A DNA stretch of 64,000 nt, from the NCBI GenBank assembly GCA_947685225.1, contig CANTUV010000035.1, positions 4,843,501 through 4,907,500 on the forward strand, read 5' to 3'. The stretch's first letter is position 1; each line of letters begins with the position of its first letter. Made by a program: the position numbers and the translations under genes. The DNA is from Garcia nutans (lineage: Eukaryota > Streptophyta > Magnoliopsida > Malpighiales > Euphorbiaceae). Of the stretch, positions 1 through 13,198 are shown one piece after another. The notes under the pieces were generated by a model. The model was not told the DNA's origin. It made no database searches and saw only the letters and a list, made by a program, of their open reading frames with translations.

Positions 1-475
1 ATGGGTAGGGGACAACATCTGCATGTGTCAGTGGATCTTCAAGATGTTTCAGTGCCGTATATCTGCTGCATCAGAAGTCTGTCTGTTAGACGCCAAGAGT
101 TCGGTAATGGATAGAGGAAATCAATACCGAGGACACTTTCTTTCGAAAGCAAGGCAATGACTAGGGAAAATCAGAGTTGAGGTCCATCCTTCTTCAACAG
201 TTCAGTTGGATACCTTGATACAGAGGAGCTTGGTATGTAAGGGGTTATATCAAATTTTTAAAAAAATTTAATATAACTGAGTTATACTTAAAATCTAATG
301 AAAGTTAATAAAATTTATAAATAATAAATAATTTCTAAATTAGCATAAAATTTTAATTTAAAAATTATTATATAAATATTGAATTTTAAAATTTTATTTA
401 TTAAATTCTATATTTTTCCAAACATAATATAAGACAATTAATTTTCTCTTAATAAATCTTTCGTCGCACTAGTAT
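1..475. other. Intergenic flank, first 240 bases unidentified
   Basis: The first 240 bases are clearly less AT-rich than what follows and carry no frame I recognise on either strand. The rest is AT-rich. The stretch around 430-465 resembles 46503-46535, which lies upstream of P450 copy C, so the edge of a duplicated P450-upstream block begins here. Confidence 0.4.
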
Positions 476-2028
476 GTTTGGATTGAGTGTTAGGGAAGAG
501 ATGAAGGGTGAAGGAGGAGAGAAGATGGGGGGTAAAAGAAGGGAGGGCAAAGGTGAGTATAGTTCAGTCTAATTCAAAAGTATGTAAATCTTTAGAACCA
601 TTAAAAATATCAGAGACTTAAAAAACATAAGATCTAAAAATGTTCTATTATACAAAAAATCTTTGTGTTATTTTGTTTCAAAATGTTTAGGACAATTCTG
701 TTTGGTAATTCAATACGAAATTTTATTAATCAAAATCTTTTTAAAGTAAAATTTTGTCAATTAAAATTTTTATATAGTAAAAATATATTATAAAATAAAA
801 TTTGAATTTATAAAAGATTTAAATATTTTTCAAACTACTAATGAAATTTATTTATTTTCATTAAAAAAAATGAAGGCTCACATATTGTTAACGCATATAG
901 AAAAACATGATTATATAATTTTTAATACAATTTGAAAATTTAAGTTCAACTTTTAATTTATATAAGTTATATATATTTATTCATGTATTTTTAACAATTT
1001 TATGCATATATATTTTTTTTGCAATAGCTAAATACTACAAAATTTTGATATTAATATTTAAGTATGTAACAATTTTAATTATATTTTACAAATTATATAT
1101 AATTAATATTAATTAAATTATTTTTAATATATTAATTTTTAAGTGTTGATTAATTTACTATATCTTCTATATTAATAAAACTAAATTAAAAATATGCAAA
1201 AATTAATTATCATTTTTGTTATTTAATTCAAAATAATTTTCAATATGAATATAGTTTAAGATTCAAAGTTATCTCATATTATAAAATTTGATATAGCTCG
1301 GTTCAAATAAAATAAAAAATAAGTAAAATTTTTTAAGTCTAGATATTTTTATCCAATTATTCAAATAAGTTTAGAGATTTTTAAAATTCATGCTCACATA
1401 GAGAGAGATATATTCATATCATTATTTGAAAAAAAAATTATGCAGAGAAGGAAAAAGTACATTTATACCCTTATTTAGAAAAAAAAAAACGTGCAAGTTA
1501 AATGAAAGGGATGGGGGAGGAGAAGTTTTTCCCTTGGATATCAATCTTTTCTCTATTTTTCGTACACTTCATTTCTGAATGTAAAAAAATAAAAGGAAAA
1601 GTATTTTATTTTTCATTTTTACCCTTACTTAAATTATAAATCCAAAATTATCTTTATAAGAAATAAAACTTAATAATCTAAATATTCTATAAAACTCAAT
1701 TAATAACTTAAATATAAAAAATAAATCTAAAATTATTCTTATTAAAAATATTATTATCACTAAATATATTAAATAAAATTTATCTTTTTATTTTAAGTAT
1801 AAATATATAATATGTTAATAAAATATGAAGATATTTTTATATTTTTTATATATAATTTATTTTATTCATCTCTTATTTTTAATAAAAAAAATTAAAATTA
1901 TTTTTTTTACTCTCTTCTAATTAAAATATATTAATTTTTTAGATGTTTCTTATCTTTTTTTTTTCTTATGTTTTCTTTCCCTTATCAAATAATAAACCTT
2001 TCTCTGAGCTATTCAGGCATAGTGTTAG
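476..2028. mobile_element. Probable insertion splitting a duplicated P450-upstream block
   Basis: Sequence similar to the region upstream of copy C (46503-46760) stops near 475 and resumes near 2029. The 1.5 kb between is absent from the copy C block. It opens with a purine-rich stretch (about 500-550) and is otherwise AT-rich non-coding DNA. I did not find convincing terminal repeats or a target-site duplication, so the class is unknown and the borders are approximate. Confidence 0.3.
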
Positions 2029-2290
2029 GAACATTAGTTCAGTTGACGATAGACAATAGATAATGATTACGGTTGTATGTCACGGCGGCCAAAAGCGACA
2101 AGCTTGTGGATATGCAATGAAAGTCCTAATCTACTGGCCAAAAAAAAAAAAAGTCTTACTGTCACATGCAATTTCAAATCAATGAAATGACAGCACGAAC
2201 TACATGTAAAGTTTTGTCCCTACTTCAACTTAAATATTGTTTATATAATCGTTTTAGTATATTACGTCAAAAGAAAACAATACTTAAAAT
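2029..2290. repeat. Duplicated block, paralogue of 46540-46760
   Basis: This stretch matches 46540-46760 over most of its length, including shared words such as TCCCTACTTCAACTT and GTATATTACGTCA. In the second copy it lies immediately upstream of P450 copy C (minus strand). Its presence here implies that a further P450-upstream unit once stood at this end of the array. The P450 it belonged to is not in the window. Confidence 0.6.
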
Positions 2291-4907
2291 ACTCTACCGA
2301 ACCTTTAATAGTCAAGATAATTGACTATTCTTCGAAGAAAATTTTATTGTTTTCGTATTTCTATCCTATTAGATTTCGAGAAAATAATTAAAAGAAAAGA
2401 AAAAGACCAAATTACGACAGGTACATGCATAGAAAGAAACATCCTCAAATTGACAGGTTTCGACACACGCATTGGCTTGCCTTCTAGAATTGGAAATTTT
2501 AATTTTTTAGATTTTATAAAAGTTTTTTAGTTGTTACTTATATATATTTAATAAATACTTATTTTTTAGAAGACTTATAGTATTATTCAAGAACATACCC
2601 TTGAATATACGCATGTAAATGGTATGAAAAAAAGTGGTTGCGTTTGGTGCATGGAATTTAATTATTTGTCACTATTAAAACGTGATTCAATTTATTTTCT
2701 TTTCTTTTTATTTGGACATCTAAATTGCCAGGCATTGAGTTTTGCACCTTCATATATATTTCAATTTGATTCTGACAAAATTTTAATATTTATTTGTTAT
2801 ATATTTTTTCCTTTCTGAAATCTGAATTGATAAAAATATTTTTTTATTTTACTGTTATTTTAATATGATATATATTTATTAAATATATTTGTTAGATAAT
2901 ATTAAATATGAGTATAATAAAAATTTAATATATTAACTAATTTATTATTAAAATAATAAATGAATTATATAATTTGTAATAAATAAAAAAGAAAAGTATG
3001 TTTCTTATTAATGTAGAATGAAAAATGTCTATTAATTTAGACCCAAAAAAATATTAATTAATTATTTGCTATATATTAATCAGTAAATAGAATATTCTAT
3101 CTAGTGAAAAACAACAACAACAATAATAACAATAATAATTTTCCATTCTACTATTACTCAACATAACTCGTAGGATTCATCTATTTTATGATATTTGGTT
3201 CACTTTTTGTACTTTTCAGTGAGTAGCCTTGCATTCGTTTTGTTTTCTCTTTAACATAATGATATCTTTTTAAAAAAAAAAAAACATAATATTGCGGTGG
3301 AGGCTTTGTTGTGTTTATCTTCTTTCTGTTTTTTTTTTTTTTTAAATGTTTGTCGATACTAATGCCCGGCAAAGAAAATCATTGGTAAATGAGAAGATCT
3401 CTTCCCTTTCACAAATCACACCCATCTTTCCTAAAATTCTCTCTTTTTTCTCCCTTGGCAATTTCAGATATTTATTCATTGTCTTGAAATGGTTAATTAG
3501 ACTACTAAATTAAAAAAAATTATAAAATTTACATGTCTAAATACCAAGTAATTATGGACCACATGGCGGTGTATTACAATTAATTTTGTAATTGTATATT
3601 AATTTATATGGATATTTTGTTACTTATATATATTTAATAAATACTTATTTAAAAAAATTCTTAACTACTTTCATATTAATATTTTAAATTTTCTTTTATA
3701 TAAATATATTCATTATTTTATCTAATATATATGAAGTACATAACTAACAAGCCATAGCTTAATGGTCAAAAGTGTGTGTTGCTCCTATTTAAATTTTGAG
3801 GTTAAATTTTTTAAGTATTCTTCATCTCTATATATATAATTTATATAAAAAAAATATTATTTTTTTAGATTTTATAATAATTTTTTAGATTTTATAAAAG
3901 TTTTTTTAGTTGGAATAAAATTATCTATTTTCTAAAAATGAAATATAATTATAAAAAGATATGAAATTGGGATAGATTTATTGAATAGCGCATTTAATTA
4001 TATACACATCTTAATATTCAATCACTAGTTTGTAGGTTTTAAAGGAAAACTGAATGCATTTATTTGCAGTTGTTTCCATGCCTCTGACAATGATATTTGC
4101 CTGTTATGGTTTTGTTTTATTTGTGGGTCTATTTTATTTTATTTTTTTCAGCATCAAGGACTGGAAGCAAATCTTGGTAATTATTCACATGTTCGATGGA
4201 AGTAAAATAGACGGTTGATGGTGGGTTAGTATGATTTCTAATCACATGTTTTAATTGAAATTTCTAAAAATGTAATGATTTATTGAATAGGTACATGTGA
4301 TAAGTATATTTCATAATTTTATAAATTCTATAAAACACATTACGAAATAATCATTCTGTACATCATAAATTGTTGAAAATATTTAATAAACTAGGTTGTT
4401 CTTTATGGGTTGATTTAGTTTCATTGGTGGAGTTATAATCATTGGAAGAGTTATAATAGTTGCAACCATACCAAATAATGCAGCAATAACCATGGTTATA
4501 TAAGTGACTCTTAACATTTCTATTTATACAAAAAAAAAATGTAAAGAAAAAAAAGTGACTTGCATTTACTAATGATTTTCGTTTAACAAAAAAAAAACTT
4601 AATGATTTGCATTTACTACCAAAAAAAAAAACTCATTTAACACGGAAATTCATGACGGTTGCATATTAATAATAAATCTGCGATAAATTTGTGATAATGT
4701 ACTTCAATAAAGATATCAGTGATAGCTTTGCGGATTTTTTTTTTGTGAATATTGATGTAAGGGAAAGAAAATCGATGACTTAGGATTATTGTCCAGAAAA
4801 ATATATATTTATCATTACATATAAAGTTTTTAGATACATTTATAATGTGATTTTTTTTATATATAGCATAATACAAATATACTTATGATACCAAATTAAC
4901 AAGCTGA
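2291..4907. other. AT-rich intergenic region downstream of P450 copy A
   Basis: No gene is supported here; the short open frames are AT-rich noise. The part at 4140-4250 resembles 18725-18830, another sign of duplication. The part at 4756-4907 matches the 3' flank of copy C (42430-42601), so it is the 3' flank of copy A. A SINE-like stretch lies at 3752-3840. Confidence 0.5.
3752..3840 (+). mobile_element. Possible tRNA-derived SINE-like fragment
   Basis: The words TAGCTTAATGGTCAAA and, about 35 bases later, GAGGTTAAATT resemble the spaced A and B boxes of a tRNA-type RNA polymerase III promoter, followed by an A-rich tail. Box B is diverged from consensus and no target-site duplication was found, so this is only a suggestion. 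Confidence 0.25.
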
Positions 4908-5513
4908 TTAAGACAAAATCTTATTTAAAATTGGGCGTGATTTGCATATAGCCTCTAGTGGTTCGGCCTTAGGCATAGTAATCCCTTTACTTTCTACCAT
5001 GTCTACTTCTTTTTCACCAACCCTTTCCCATTCAAAGCATTGGAAGAGTGACCCTAAAGCCAAACCCACAACATGTTGAGCTAAGCCAGAACCAGGACAA
5101 GCTCTTCTTCCCAATCCAAATGGCATAAGCTTTTAAGCCTCTCCTTCTCTATCAAATCTCCCTGGTTTAAAACTTGTTGGATCATCCCACAATGCAGGAT
5201 CTCTATGTATAACCCATGCATTGACTAATAGCATAGTGCTACGAGGCACATAGTATCCTCCAACAGTACAATCATAAGATGACATGTGGGGAATTAATAG
5301 TGGAGCTGCTGGATATAGCCTAAAGGTTTCAGAGATAATGTTTTGAAGGTATGGTAATTTGGGAATATCATGTTCTTCTATCATCCTGTCTTGCCTAACT
5401 TGATTGTTTATTTCATTTCTTGCCTTATTTAATATGTTTGGATGGTTAAGTAGGTTGGCCATTGCCCACTCCAATGTCACTGCTGATGTGTCCGTTCCAG
5501 CAAATAGTATTAT

Positions 5514-6407
5514 CTGTACAAAGTAATTGGTAAGTGATGATAAAAAATTAATAACTTTTTAAACCAATACGACACAAGTAAAAGATACTGTCATCAGAGC
5601 CAATCCTGGGGTGAGTCTAGCAGACCAAGACTTTAGGTAACCTACTCCAAGGGGCAACAGGAGTATTAATGCAGAATAGAAGGCAAAATATAAGTCTTAA
5701 TATTTATGGAGCAATTTGACATAAAACGACATTAATAACAATTTTGTAATTATATTTAAAAGTCAAAGTTAGAAATTAGATATTTTTTTGGGTCTAATCC
5801 AATAGAAAATGCACCAATATTTGGAAATCTGAAAACACATTTTTTCGTTTATAACAACTTTTGGCAATTTTTTTTTCTTAATTATTTGTTTATAGAATTA
5901 TTGAGACGTCATTGTGGCATCTATAATTCATTTTCAGCAGCCTTTTTTTTTATTGTTTTTCTTGTTTGATATATTAAGGTTTTTTAAATATTTTAAATCG
6001 TGTATATTAAACATTATGAGATTAAAGAAGTCACTTCAAAGTTCACAGAGAAATTTCTCTTTTATTAACAAGATTTCGGTATTGTGTGCCATTAATGATT
6101 GCTTGTTTTCTATATTTCTGGACATACTTAGACTAAACAGACTTCTAGAAATAACTAGTATTATTTTCTTTTTTTTTCTTACTTTTGCCATGTCAATTGT
6201 CCAGTATGCATAAAAAAATTATATATAAGCAATCAGAGAAAAAAAAAATACATACAGGCAACCGGGAATACATATATGGAAAAATTAACAATATAACTTT
6301 GATTTTGCATAAAAAATTTTGACTTTATATTATTTTGTTTAATATTTAATAATAAGTGAAAAATCAAAATAGAATTGATTCGAACAACTCAGATCTCAGG
6401 CCAGCCT

Positions 6408-6446
<39 letters not shown>

Positions 6447-7825
6447 AAGTTGGTGACGAGTCACCCAGCCCATAATCGAGGAAGCGCCAAATTCAGTTTG
6501 ACAGTAATAGAATGTGCGAAATGGTTTGCTCTAGCAAGCAATTGCTACTTCTGCTTTGGCCTTAATTTGTACAAACAGGGAGACACGAGTCATTATCATC
6601 CAGCTCTACCTATCTATTTTCATGGATTAAGACATTATACTCGCAAAGATGCCCTGCTCTGCAGTCTAACACTCTGTAGACTGTAGTGGCAGAGCTTAAG
6701 TTTTGGTTTCTATTTGATGAAAATAATTTTATATATTTGTTACGCCTAGCTAACAGTGGTGGAATCATGAAACGAAGGAGAGCTAATTTTTCTAAACTAA
6801 AATATTTGCAGCCGAATTGAAAAAAAAAATTGAAATTTCAATATTATAAAAAAATTTAAATTTTTTTTATTTTATATTATTTATTATTAAAATTTAAAAA
6901 TTTATTAAATTTTTTATACGTCTTTTCAAATGAGATGATTATATTAAATTAAATGAGAAAATATTTTTATCCAATTCATAATTATGTCAAAAAATTTTAT
7001 CATTAACTTAAGTATTTAATTATAAAACTCTAAATATCCACTAATTTAAATAATATATATAGTACAAAAAAACTAATAATTTATATATAAATTATAAAAT
7101 TATACATATATAATTATATAATAATACATATAAATATATATAATTTAAATAATTAAAAATATATAATTTATATATAAATTATATATAGTGGGAGGAGAGA
7201 AGGGATCCATTGTCTCCAAGGACCTCCTATCTCTGCCACTGCTAATTAATAAAATTTAGAAAACAATGCAATTTTTTCTAAATTTCTGTTAACGAATTTT
7301 TTTTGTTTTAAATAAATCTTCAATATTCTTAAACTGAAAAATGAATGATTACATAATTAATGAAAAATATAAGTTTAATAAATAAAATTTGAAGAATTGA
7401 GAAGCTTTAAATCAATTTTTCTAAAATATTTATTAAATTAATTTAAAAATGAACTAAATAAAAATAAAAATTTTAACAAATTATATTTTAGTTATATTCG
7501 TTAATTTTTTTTAAGTGAGTAAAAAATTGAGAAGTTTCAAGCCTTTCATATAAGTAGGACAGAATGTTGGTTTAGAAAATATATTAATTAGCAATGCAAT
7601 AATAAAATTTTTTATAAGATTATTTAATCATTAATTATTTCCTATATGTATGTATTCTTTTAAAAGTGAGTAATTTTTTTATATATTTCACTCGTCTAAT
7701 TTATTTTTAAATCCACTTATTTATTTTTATGTCTCTTATTTTTTTTACAAAAAAAATTCCTTGTTAAGTAAAGGTATATCCATTTGGCAAAACAGAACAT
7801 GGTCAATATCAATGCATGAACTAAC
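5514..7825 (-). other. Intron of P450 copy A
   Basis: Bounded on the minus strand by donor GTTAGT after 7826 and an acceptor CAG before 5513. It is phase 0 and 2.3 kb long. It is homologous along much of its length to the 2.26-kb intron of copy C, which shows that the duplication carried the intron. It contains a (TA)n run near 6414-6441 and a hAT-like element at 6685-7242, and it lacks the small MITE found in the copy C intron. Confidence 0.8.
6685..7242. mobile_element. hAT-like non-autonomous element in the copy A intron
   Basis: The ends are inverted: AGTGGCAGAG at the left and CTCTGCCACTG at the right. The interior is AT-rich and non-coding. The same left end occurs in the copy C intron at about 44570, so the insertion predates the A/C duplication. 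No clear target-site duplication remains. The terminal sequence resembles that of the small elements at 34738 and 63426. Confidence 0.5.
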
Positions 7826-8080
7826 CTGTATAAGACCTTTAATAATCTGATCAGTGTAATACTCAGGTTCTGACTCTTGTAAAGAAAGAAGACGATCTAT
7901 CATAGTATTCAAGTTCTCTGAATTCCCCTTTTTGTCTCTATGTTCATCAATCAATCCTTGAAAGAATTTATCCAATCTTGCTTCAAGTCTTATAATCCTT
8001 TTCTTGAAACCGCCACCATCAATCCAATTCAAGATTGGCAAAAAATCTCCAGGATTTGATGCCCCAGCGTAAGCCATAAC

Positions 8081-8565
8081 TGTTAGAATTAATTTTAAAT
8101 TATTAAAATTAATTCTCTAATTAATCATAAGTGTGGGCTAAATATATTTAAATATTAAATATGTATTGCAGTCAAATTAAAATAGTCAAATTAAAGTTGT
8201 GATCAAATTAGGATTGTTGACTATTGAGGTGTCTTACTCGTAATAGGATTATAAGTGTAGAGACCGATAAGAGTTTCTATTTTGTTGAAGGACCAAAATA
8301 GAAACTATCATCATCAGTTATAAATAAGGGGTCGTGGTCTCCAGGGGAACACAACAATTTGAGAGAACATTACGTTCCTTCAGTAGTGCTTCCGCTAAAC
8401 TTAAAGTGTGTATCCCCTGGAAGGCGACAAACTCCAAAATCGTCTTCAGCTTCAACATACGATGATGTCAGGTACGCAATTTACCCCTTTGCAATTTAAT
8501 TTGAATAATCTAGTGATCTATGCATATTTTATGTTTTAGGTGAATCAGGTTTTCTTCCCCTGTCA
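8081..8565 (+). repeat. 5' LTR of the copia element
   Basis: 485 bases, TG...CA ends. A TATA-like TATAAATA lies at 8319-8326, 238 bases from the start, exactly as in the other LTR. It differs from the 3' LTR by four single-base changes. Confidence 0.95.
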
Positions 8566-8567
8566 AT

Positions 8568-8579
8568 TGGTATCAGAGC
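8568..8579 (+). other. Primer-binding site (initiator Met tRNA type)
   Basis: TGGTATCAGAGC begins two bases after the 5' LTR. It is the standard plant copia primer-binding site, complementary to the 3' end of initiator methionine tRNA. Confidence 0.95.
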
Positions 8580-9848
8580 CCTGTGCTAGGTTGCTAGATT
8601 TTCCGATTAAATTGTTTTTTGTTTTGATTCTAAAAAATTAATTCGGTGATTGTAATTTTCTAGAATTAATTTAAAATCCAATTTGGTAATCTGAAATCAA
8701 TTTTGGTTTGATTTGTTTTTTGGATTAAATTACTGAGATTATTTAATTAATTCTGGAAAAAATCAAATTTCTGGACTTGAATTTTGGTTTGTGATTTTTT
8801 CTGGAATTAATTAATTTTTGGTTAATTAATTATGTAAATTAATTAATTAAAGATTAAAAAAAATTATTCAGTTTTGAAACAGTTTTGCGATAACAGTTTT
8901 TTTTAAAAAAAAAAACTGAAACTGGGAAGAAGGAAACAAATTTTGATTGTCGCTTAAAAGTAATAGCAGTTGAGTGAGGAGAAATTTGATTCTTTGTGCT
9001 TAGAAAGAGGCGCGAGAATTATTTTTGCACCTCCTATGGCAGTGGTAATTGGTGCAAAGTTTGTTCCATTGAGAAAACCAAAGAAATTGCCTCATACTTC
9101 TTTCACTTCTTTGTCAATTTTCTATGTGCAACATTGAAATTACTAGTCCCATTGATGTACTGTTTGTCTTGTTATGGTTGTATAGATTGACAAGATCTAT
9201 TAAATGACAAACATTATATTAATTAATTAAAGTTTATTGCAATATTTAATTGAGCTTAAATTTAATTAATATAAATATTGCAATTAATTTATTAAGAATT
9301 GCAGTTTAATTAAAGTTTAATTTTATATTTATTACAATATTAAATTTTAATTGTATTTGAGAATTTATTAAATTGAGTTTAAATTTTGGTATTTTAGTCC
9401 TGATTGTGTTTAATATTTTTATAATAAATTAATTGAAGCAAAAAGTTACCAAAGTGACCTCTATTGTGTAAATTAATTTATTTGGGATATTAGACAGGTG
9501 TATTAAAATTCATTGCGGGTAGTATACCGGCCCAAAGGAAGGTTGCTATATGGCTGAATTGAGAATACATTGCGGTAATAAATATGTGATAATTGTTATG
9601 TGTTCATCCATGTGGATAATAAATCGGCCCAAAGGAAGGTTTATTATTTGACATGACTGAATTGTCAATATTTGATTACTGCGTTGAGATACCAATTACA
9701 GTTAATATTTTATGTCCAAAGATGAAAATATTAATGTTGTGTCTGGTATCTTGTTTCCAATATTTAAACTCTACTTCTGTGATTTGTTTCAATTTTTTGT
9801 GGATTGTGAGCTTATGTTATTTATTTATTTTCTCTGAATTCAGCTAGC
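8580..9848 (+). other. Non-coding leader in place of gag
   Basis: Between the primer-binding site and the pol ATG there is 1.27 kb of AT-rich sequence with no gag frame and no CCHC zinc knuckle. It holds a degenerate direct repeat: a 17-base core beginning CGGCCCAAAGG occurs at 9528-9544 and 9625-9641 with similar flanks, and the second copy sits in a possible 8-bp stem. The last 60 bases are pyrimidine-rich and end in TTCAG just before pol, like a 3' splice site. Confidence 0.75.
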
Positions 9849-12800
9849 ATGCCGTGTAATCCCAACTTTGTCCCTATGAATGAAAATATTGATAATAAGA
9901 CTGCTGATAAGGAAAAATATTTGGTTTTAGTCTGTTCTGAAGTTAATTTAACTTCGGTACCTAGAAACACTTGGTGGATAGATTCTGGTGCTACTGGTCA
10001 CATAAGTGTTTCATTGCAGGGTTGCCTAAACTACCGAAAGCCAACTGACGGTGAAAGATACGTTTATATGGGAACTGGCGAACCGGTAGAAGTAGAGGCG
10101 ATAGGATATTTTAGATTGCATTTAAGAACTGGAAATTTTTTGGATCTAGTAGATACTTTTGTTATTCCGTCTTTTAGGCGGAATTTAATTTCTGTTTCCC
10201 ATTTGGACAAATCTGGTTTTACTTGTTCATTTGGAAATAATAAAGTTACTTTATCTATGGATTCAAAAATTTTAGGTACTGGTTTCTTGTATGCACTTCA
10301 TAATCTATATATGTTAGACATCGATGCCTCTTATAATGAGACCATGCAAGTTAGTACTATAGGTACCAAAAGGAAGCTGAATATGGATAACTCAGCTGCT
10401 CTATGGCACAGACGTTTGGGTCACATATCCAAATCTAGAATAGAGCGTCTTGTGTCAGATGGTATCATAAATACACTTGATTTCACAGATTTGGACTCCT
10501 GTGTTGAGTGTATTAAAGGTAAACAGACTAAACAAAAGAGATTAGGTGCCAATAGGTCATCAAACGTCTTAGAGTTGATACATACGGACATTTGTGGCCC
10601 ATTCCCTACAGCAACTAGGAATGGTCAAAGATACTTTATATCATTCATAGACGATTACTCACGTTATGGGTACCTATATCTCATTCATGAGAAATCTGAG
10701 TCTCTGGACGTTTTCAAATCTTATAAGGCCGAAGTTGAAAATCAACTCGGAAAGAAGATTAAATCTGTTAGATCTGACCGTGGAGGTGAGTACTATGGCA
10801 GATATGACGGTTCAGGTGAACAACGTCCAGGGCCATTTGCTATTTTCCTGCAGGACTGTGGTATAGTCCCTCAATACACCATGCCTGGTACACCCAGCAT
10901 GAATGGTGTATCTGAGAGACGTAACAGGACTCTTATGGATATGGTTAGAAGTATGATTAGTCATTCTTCTTTAGCTGAGTCTCTGTGGGGAGAAGCATTA
11001 AAGACAGCAGTCTATCTTCTTAACAGAGTACCAACTAAAGCAGCTACAAAAACACCTTATGGGCTTTGGACTGGACGCAAGCCCAGTCTAAAGCACCTTC
11101 ATGTTTGGGGATGTCCTGTTGAGGCTAGGCCTTATAGGCCTAATGAAATAAAATTGGACTCCAAAACTGTTAGTAGCTACTTTGTTGGTTATTCTGAGCG
11201 ATCTCGGGGTTTTAAGTTCTATAATTCTACTTCCAGATATATTTTTGAGACGGGAATTGCAACATTCTTTGAGGATGTTGAGTTTGGGGGGAGAAATAAG
11301 GTTAGAAACATTGTCTTTGAGGAGGGATCGAGTCAGGAATACTCAGTGTCGATTCCTATATTTGCTCCTGGGACTGTTCAGGTTCCTAGAAATGTTAATA
11401 TCCCAGAAGCAATTCCGGATCCAATACAAGACAATGTTGATCAACTTCCCCATCAGGATGAAGAAGTTGTTCTTCCTCAAGAACAAGCTCAACAACCTCA
11501 AGAATTTGAGCCAGAACCTGTGCCTTTAAGAAGGTCCACTAGAGAGAGAAGAAATGCTATTCCGGATGACTATGTAGTATATCTTCAGGAACATGAGGAC
11601 ACTGTAGACATGATGGAAGATGATCCTATCAGCTTTCATCATGCCATGCAGGATTCCAACTCTCAGAAGTGGATTGAGGCAATGAGTGAAGAATTTAAGT
11701 CAATGCAAGACAATCAAGTTTGGGATCTTGTTCCATTACCTGAAGGAAAGAAACCCATTGGTTGCAAATGGATATTTAAAACCAAGAGGGATTTTAAAGG
11801 TAATGTGGAAAGATATAAGGCACGTCTTGTAGCTAAAGGCTTCACTCAGAAAGAGGGGATTGACTATAAAGAGACCTTCTCTCCGGTTTCATCGAAGGAC
11901 TCTTTTAGGACAATCATGGCTCTAGTTGCTCATTTTGATCTTGAGCTTCATCAAATGGATGTGAAGACTGCGTTTCTCAATGGAGACATTGATGAAACCA
12001 TCTATATGGTGCAGCCAGAAAACTTTGTGTCTGGAGACCCAAAGCGACTGGTATGCAGATTAAAGAAATCCATTTATGGACTTAAGCAAGCTTCTCGTCA
12101 GTGGTACTTCAAGTTCCATGAAGTAGTTGTCTCTTGTGGTTTTGAGACAAATGCTGTGGAAGATTGTGTGTATCACAAGTTCAGTGGGAGTAGGTTTATC
12201 TTTTTGGTCTTATATGTGGATGACATATTGCTTGCTACTAACTGTAAGGACTTGCTGCACGAGACCAAAGTCTTTCTCTCAAAACACTTTGAGATGAAAG
12301 ATTTAGGTGAAGCTTCTTTTGTATTAGGGATTCAAATACATCGAGACCGTACTCGAGGTATTCTTGGATTATCACAAAAGGCTATATTGAGAAAGTGCTC
12401 AAGAGATTTAGTATGCACAATAGTAGACCAATTGATACCCCAGTTGCTAAAGGAGATAAATTCAGTCTTGATCAGTGTCCAAAGGGTGAACTTGAGATTC
12501 AGGAAATGCAGAAGATTCCTTATGCGTCAGCAGTTGGGAGTCTGATGTATGCTCAAGTTTGCACTCGTCCAGATATTTCATTCATAGTTGGCATGTTAGG
12601 ACGATATCTCAGCAATCCAGGAATGGATCATTGGAAAGCAGCCAAAAGAGTCTTGAGGTATCTTCAGAGAACTAAGGGACATATGCTCACATACAGGCGA
12701 TCAGATCAGCTTGAGATCATTGGGTATACTGATTCTGATTTCACGGGATGCCAAGACAGTCGAAAATCCACATCAGGCTACATATATCTCTTGGCTGGCG

Positions 12801-13198
12801 GTGCTATTTCTTGGAAGAGTGTGAAACAAACTCTAGTAGCTACCTCCACCATGGAAGCAGAATTTGTAGCAAGTTATGAGGCATCCAATCAAGCAATCTG
12901 GCTGAGGAACTTTGTCACAGGGCTGCGCATTGTGAATGGCATTGAAAGGCCATTAAAGTTATACTGTGATAATAACTCAGCGGTTTTATTCTTCAACAAC
13001 AACAGAAGCTCTTCTCGATCGAGACACATTGGGATAAAGTTTCTGGCTGTGAGGGAGAGAGTACAGAGTGGACAGATATCCATAGAGCATATTGGAACGA
13101 ACTCCATGATTGCCGATCCGCTCACTAAGGCTGTGATACCGAAAGTTTTTCATGAGCACACTGCTCATATGGGTGTCACATTATTTGAGACTATTTAG
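9849..13198 (+). pseudogene. pol: copia pol: protease, integrase, RT, RNase H (one frameshift)
   Basis: From the ATG at 9849 one frame runs to 12545. It contains the aspartic protease motif DSGATGH (residues 45-51), the integrase zinc-binding region (LWHRRLGH ... CVEC), the integrase core with HTDICGPF, RSDRGGEY and the downstream glutamate, and the reverse transcriptase with YVDDI. Near 12383 the frame shifts: one T of an expected TT appears to be missing. RNase H continues in another frame to the stop at 13198, with the motifs TDSDFTG, TMEAEF and DNNSA. No other stop interrupts the 1,100 codons. The start at 9849 is the first ATG of the frame, about 45 codons before the protease motif. Gag, normally fused upstream, is absent, so the element would need Gag from relatives. 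Confidence 0.93.

Noticed and set aside
6414..6441. (TA)n run as a regulatory site or origin
   Set aside because: A simple microsatellite in an intron, also seen near 59128 and 34556.
8996..9847. Short plus-strand frames in the copia leader as candidate gag
   Set aside because: They are short, hydrophobic and AT-driven, with no capsid or CCHC motif and no continuity with pol.
10666..11529. Secondary plus-strand frames inside pol
   Set aside because: They are shadows of the integrase and RT frame.
12889..13168. Minus-strand frames over RNase H
   Set aside because: Antisense shadows of the conserved RNase H codons.
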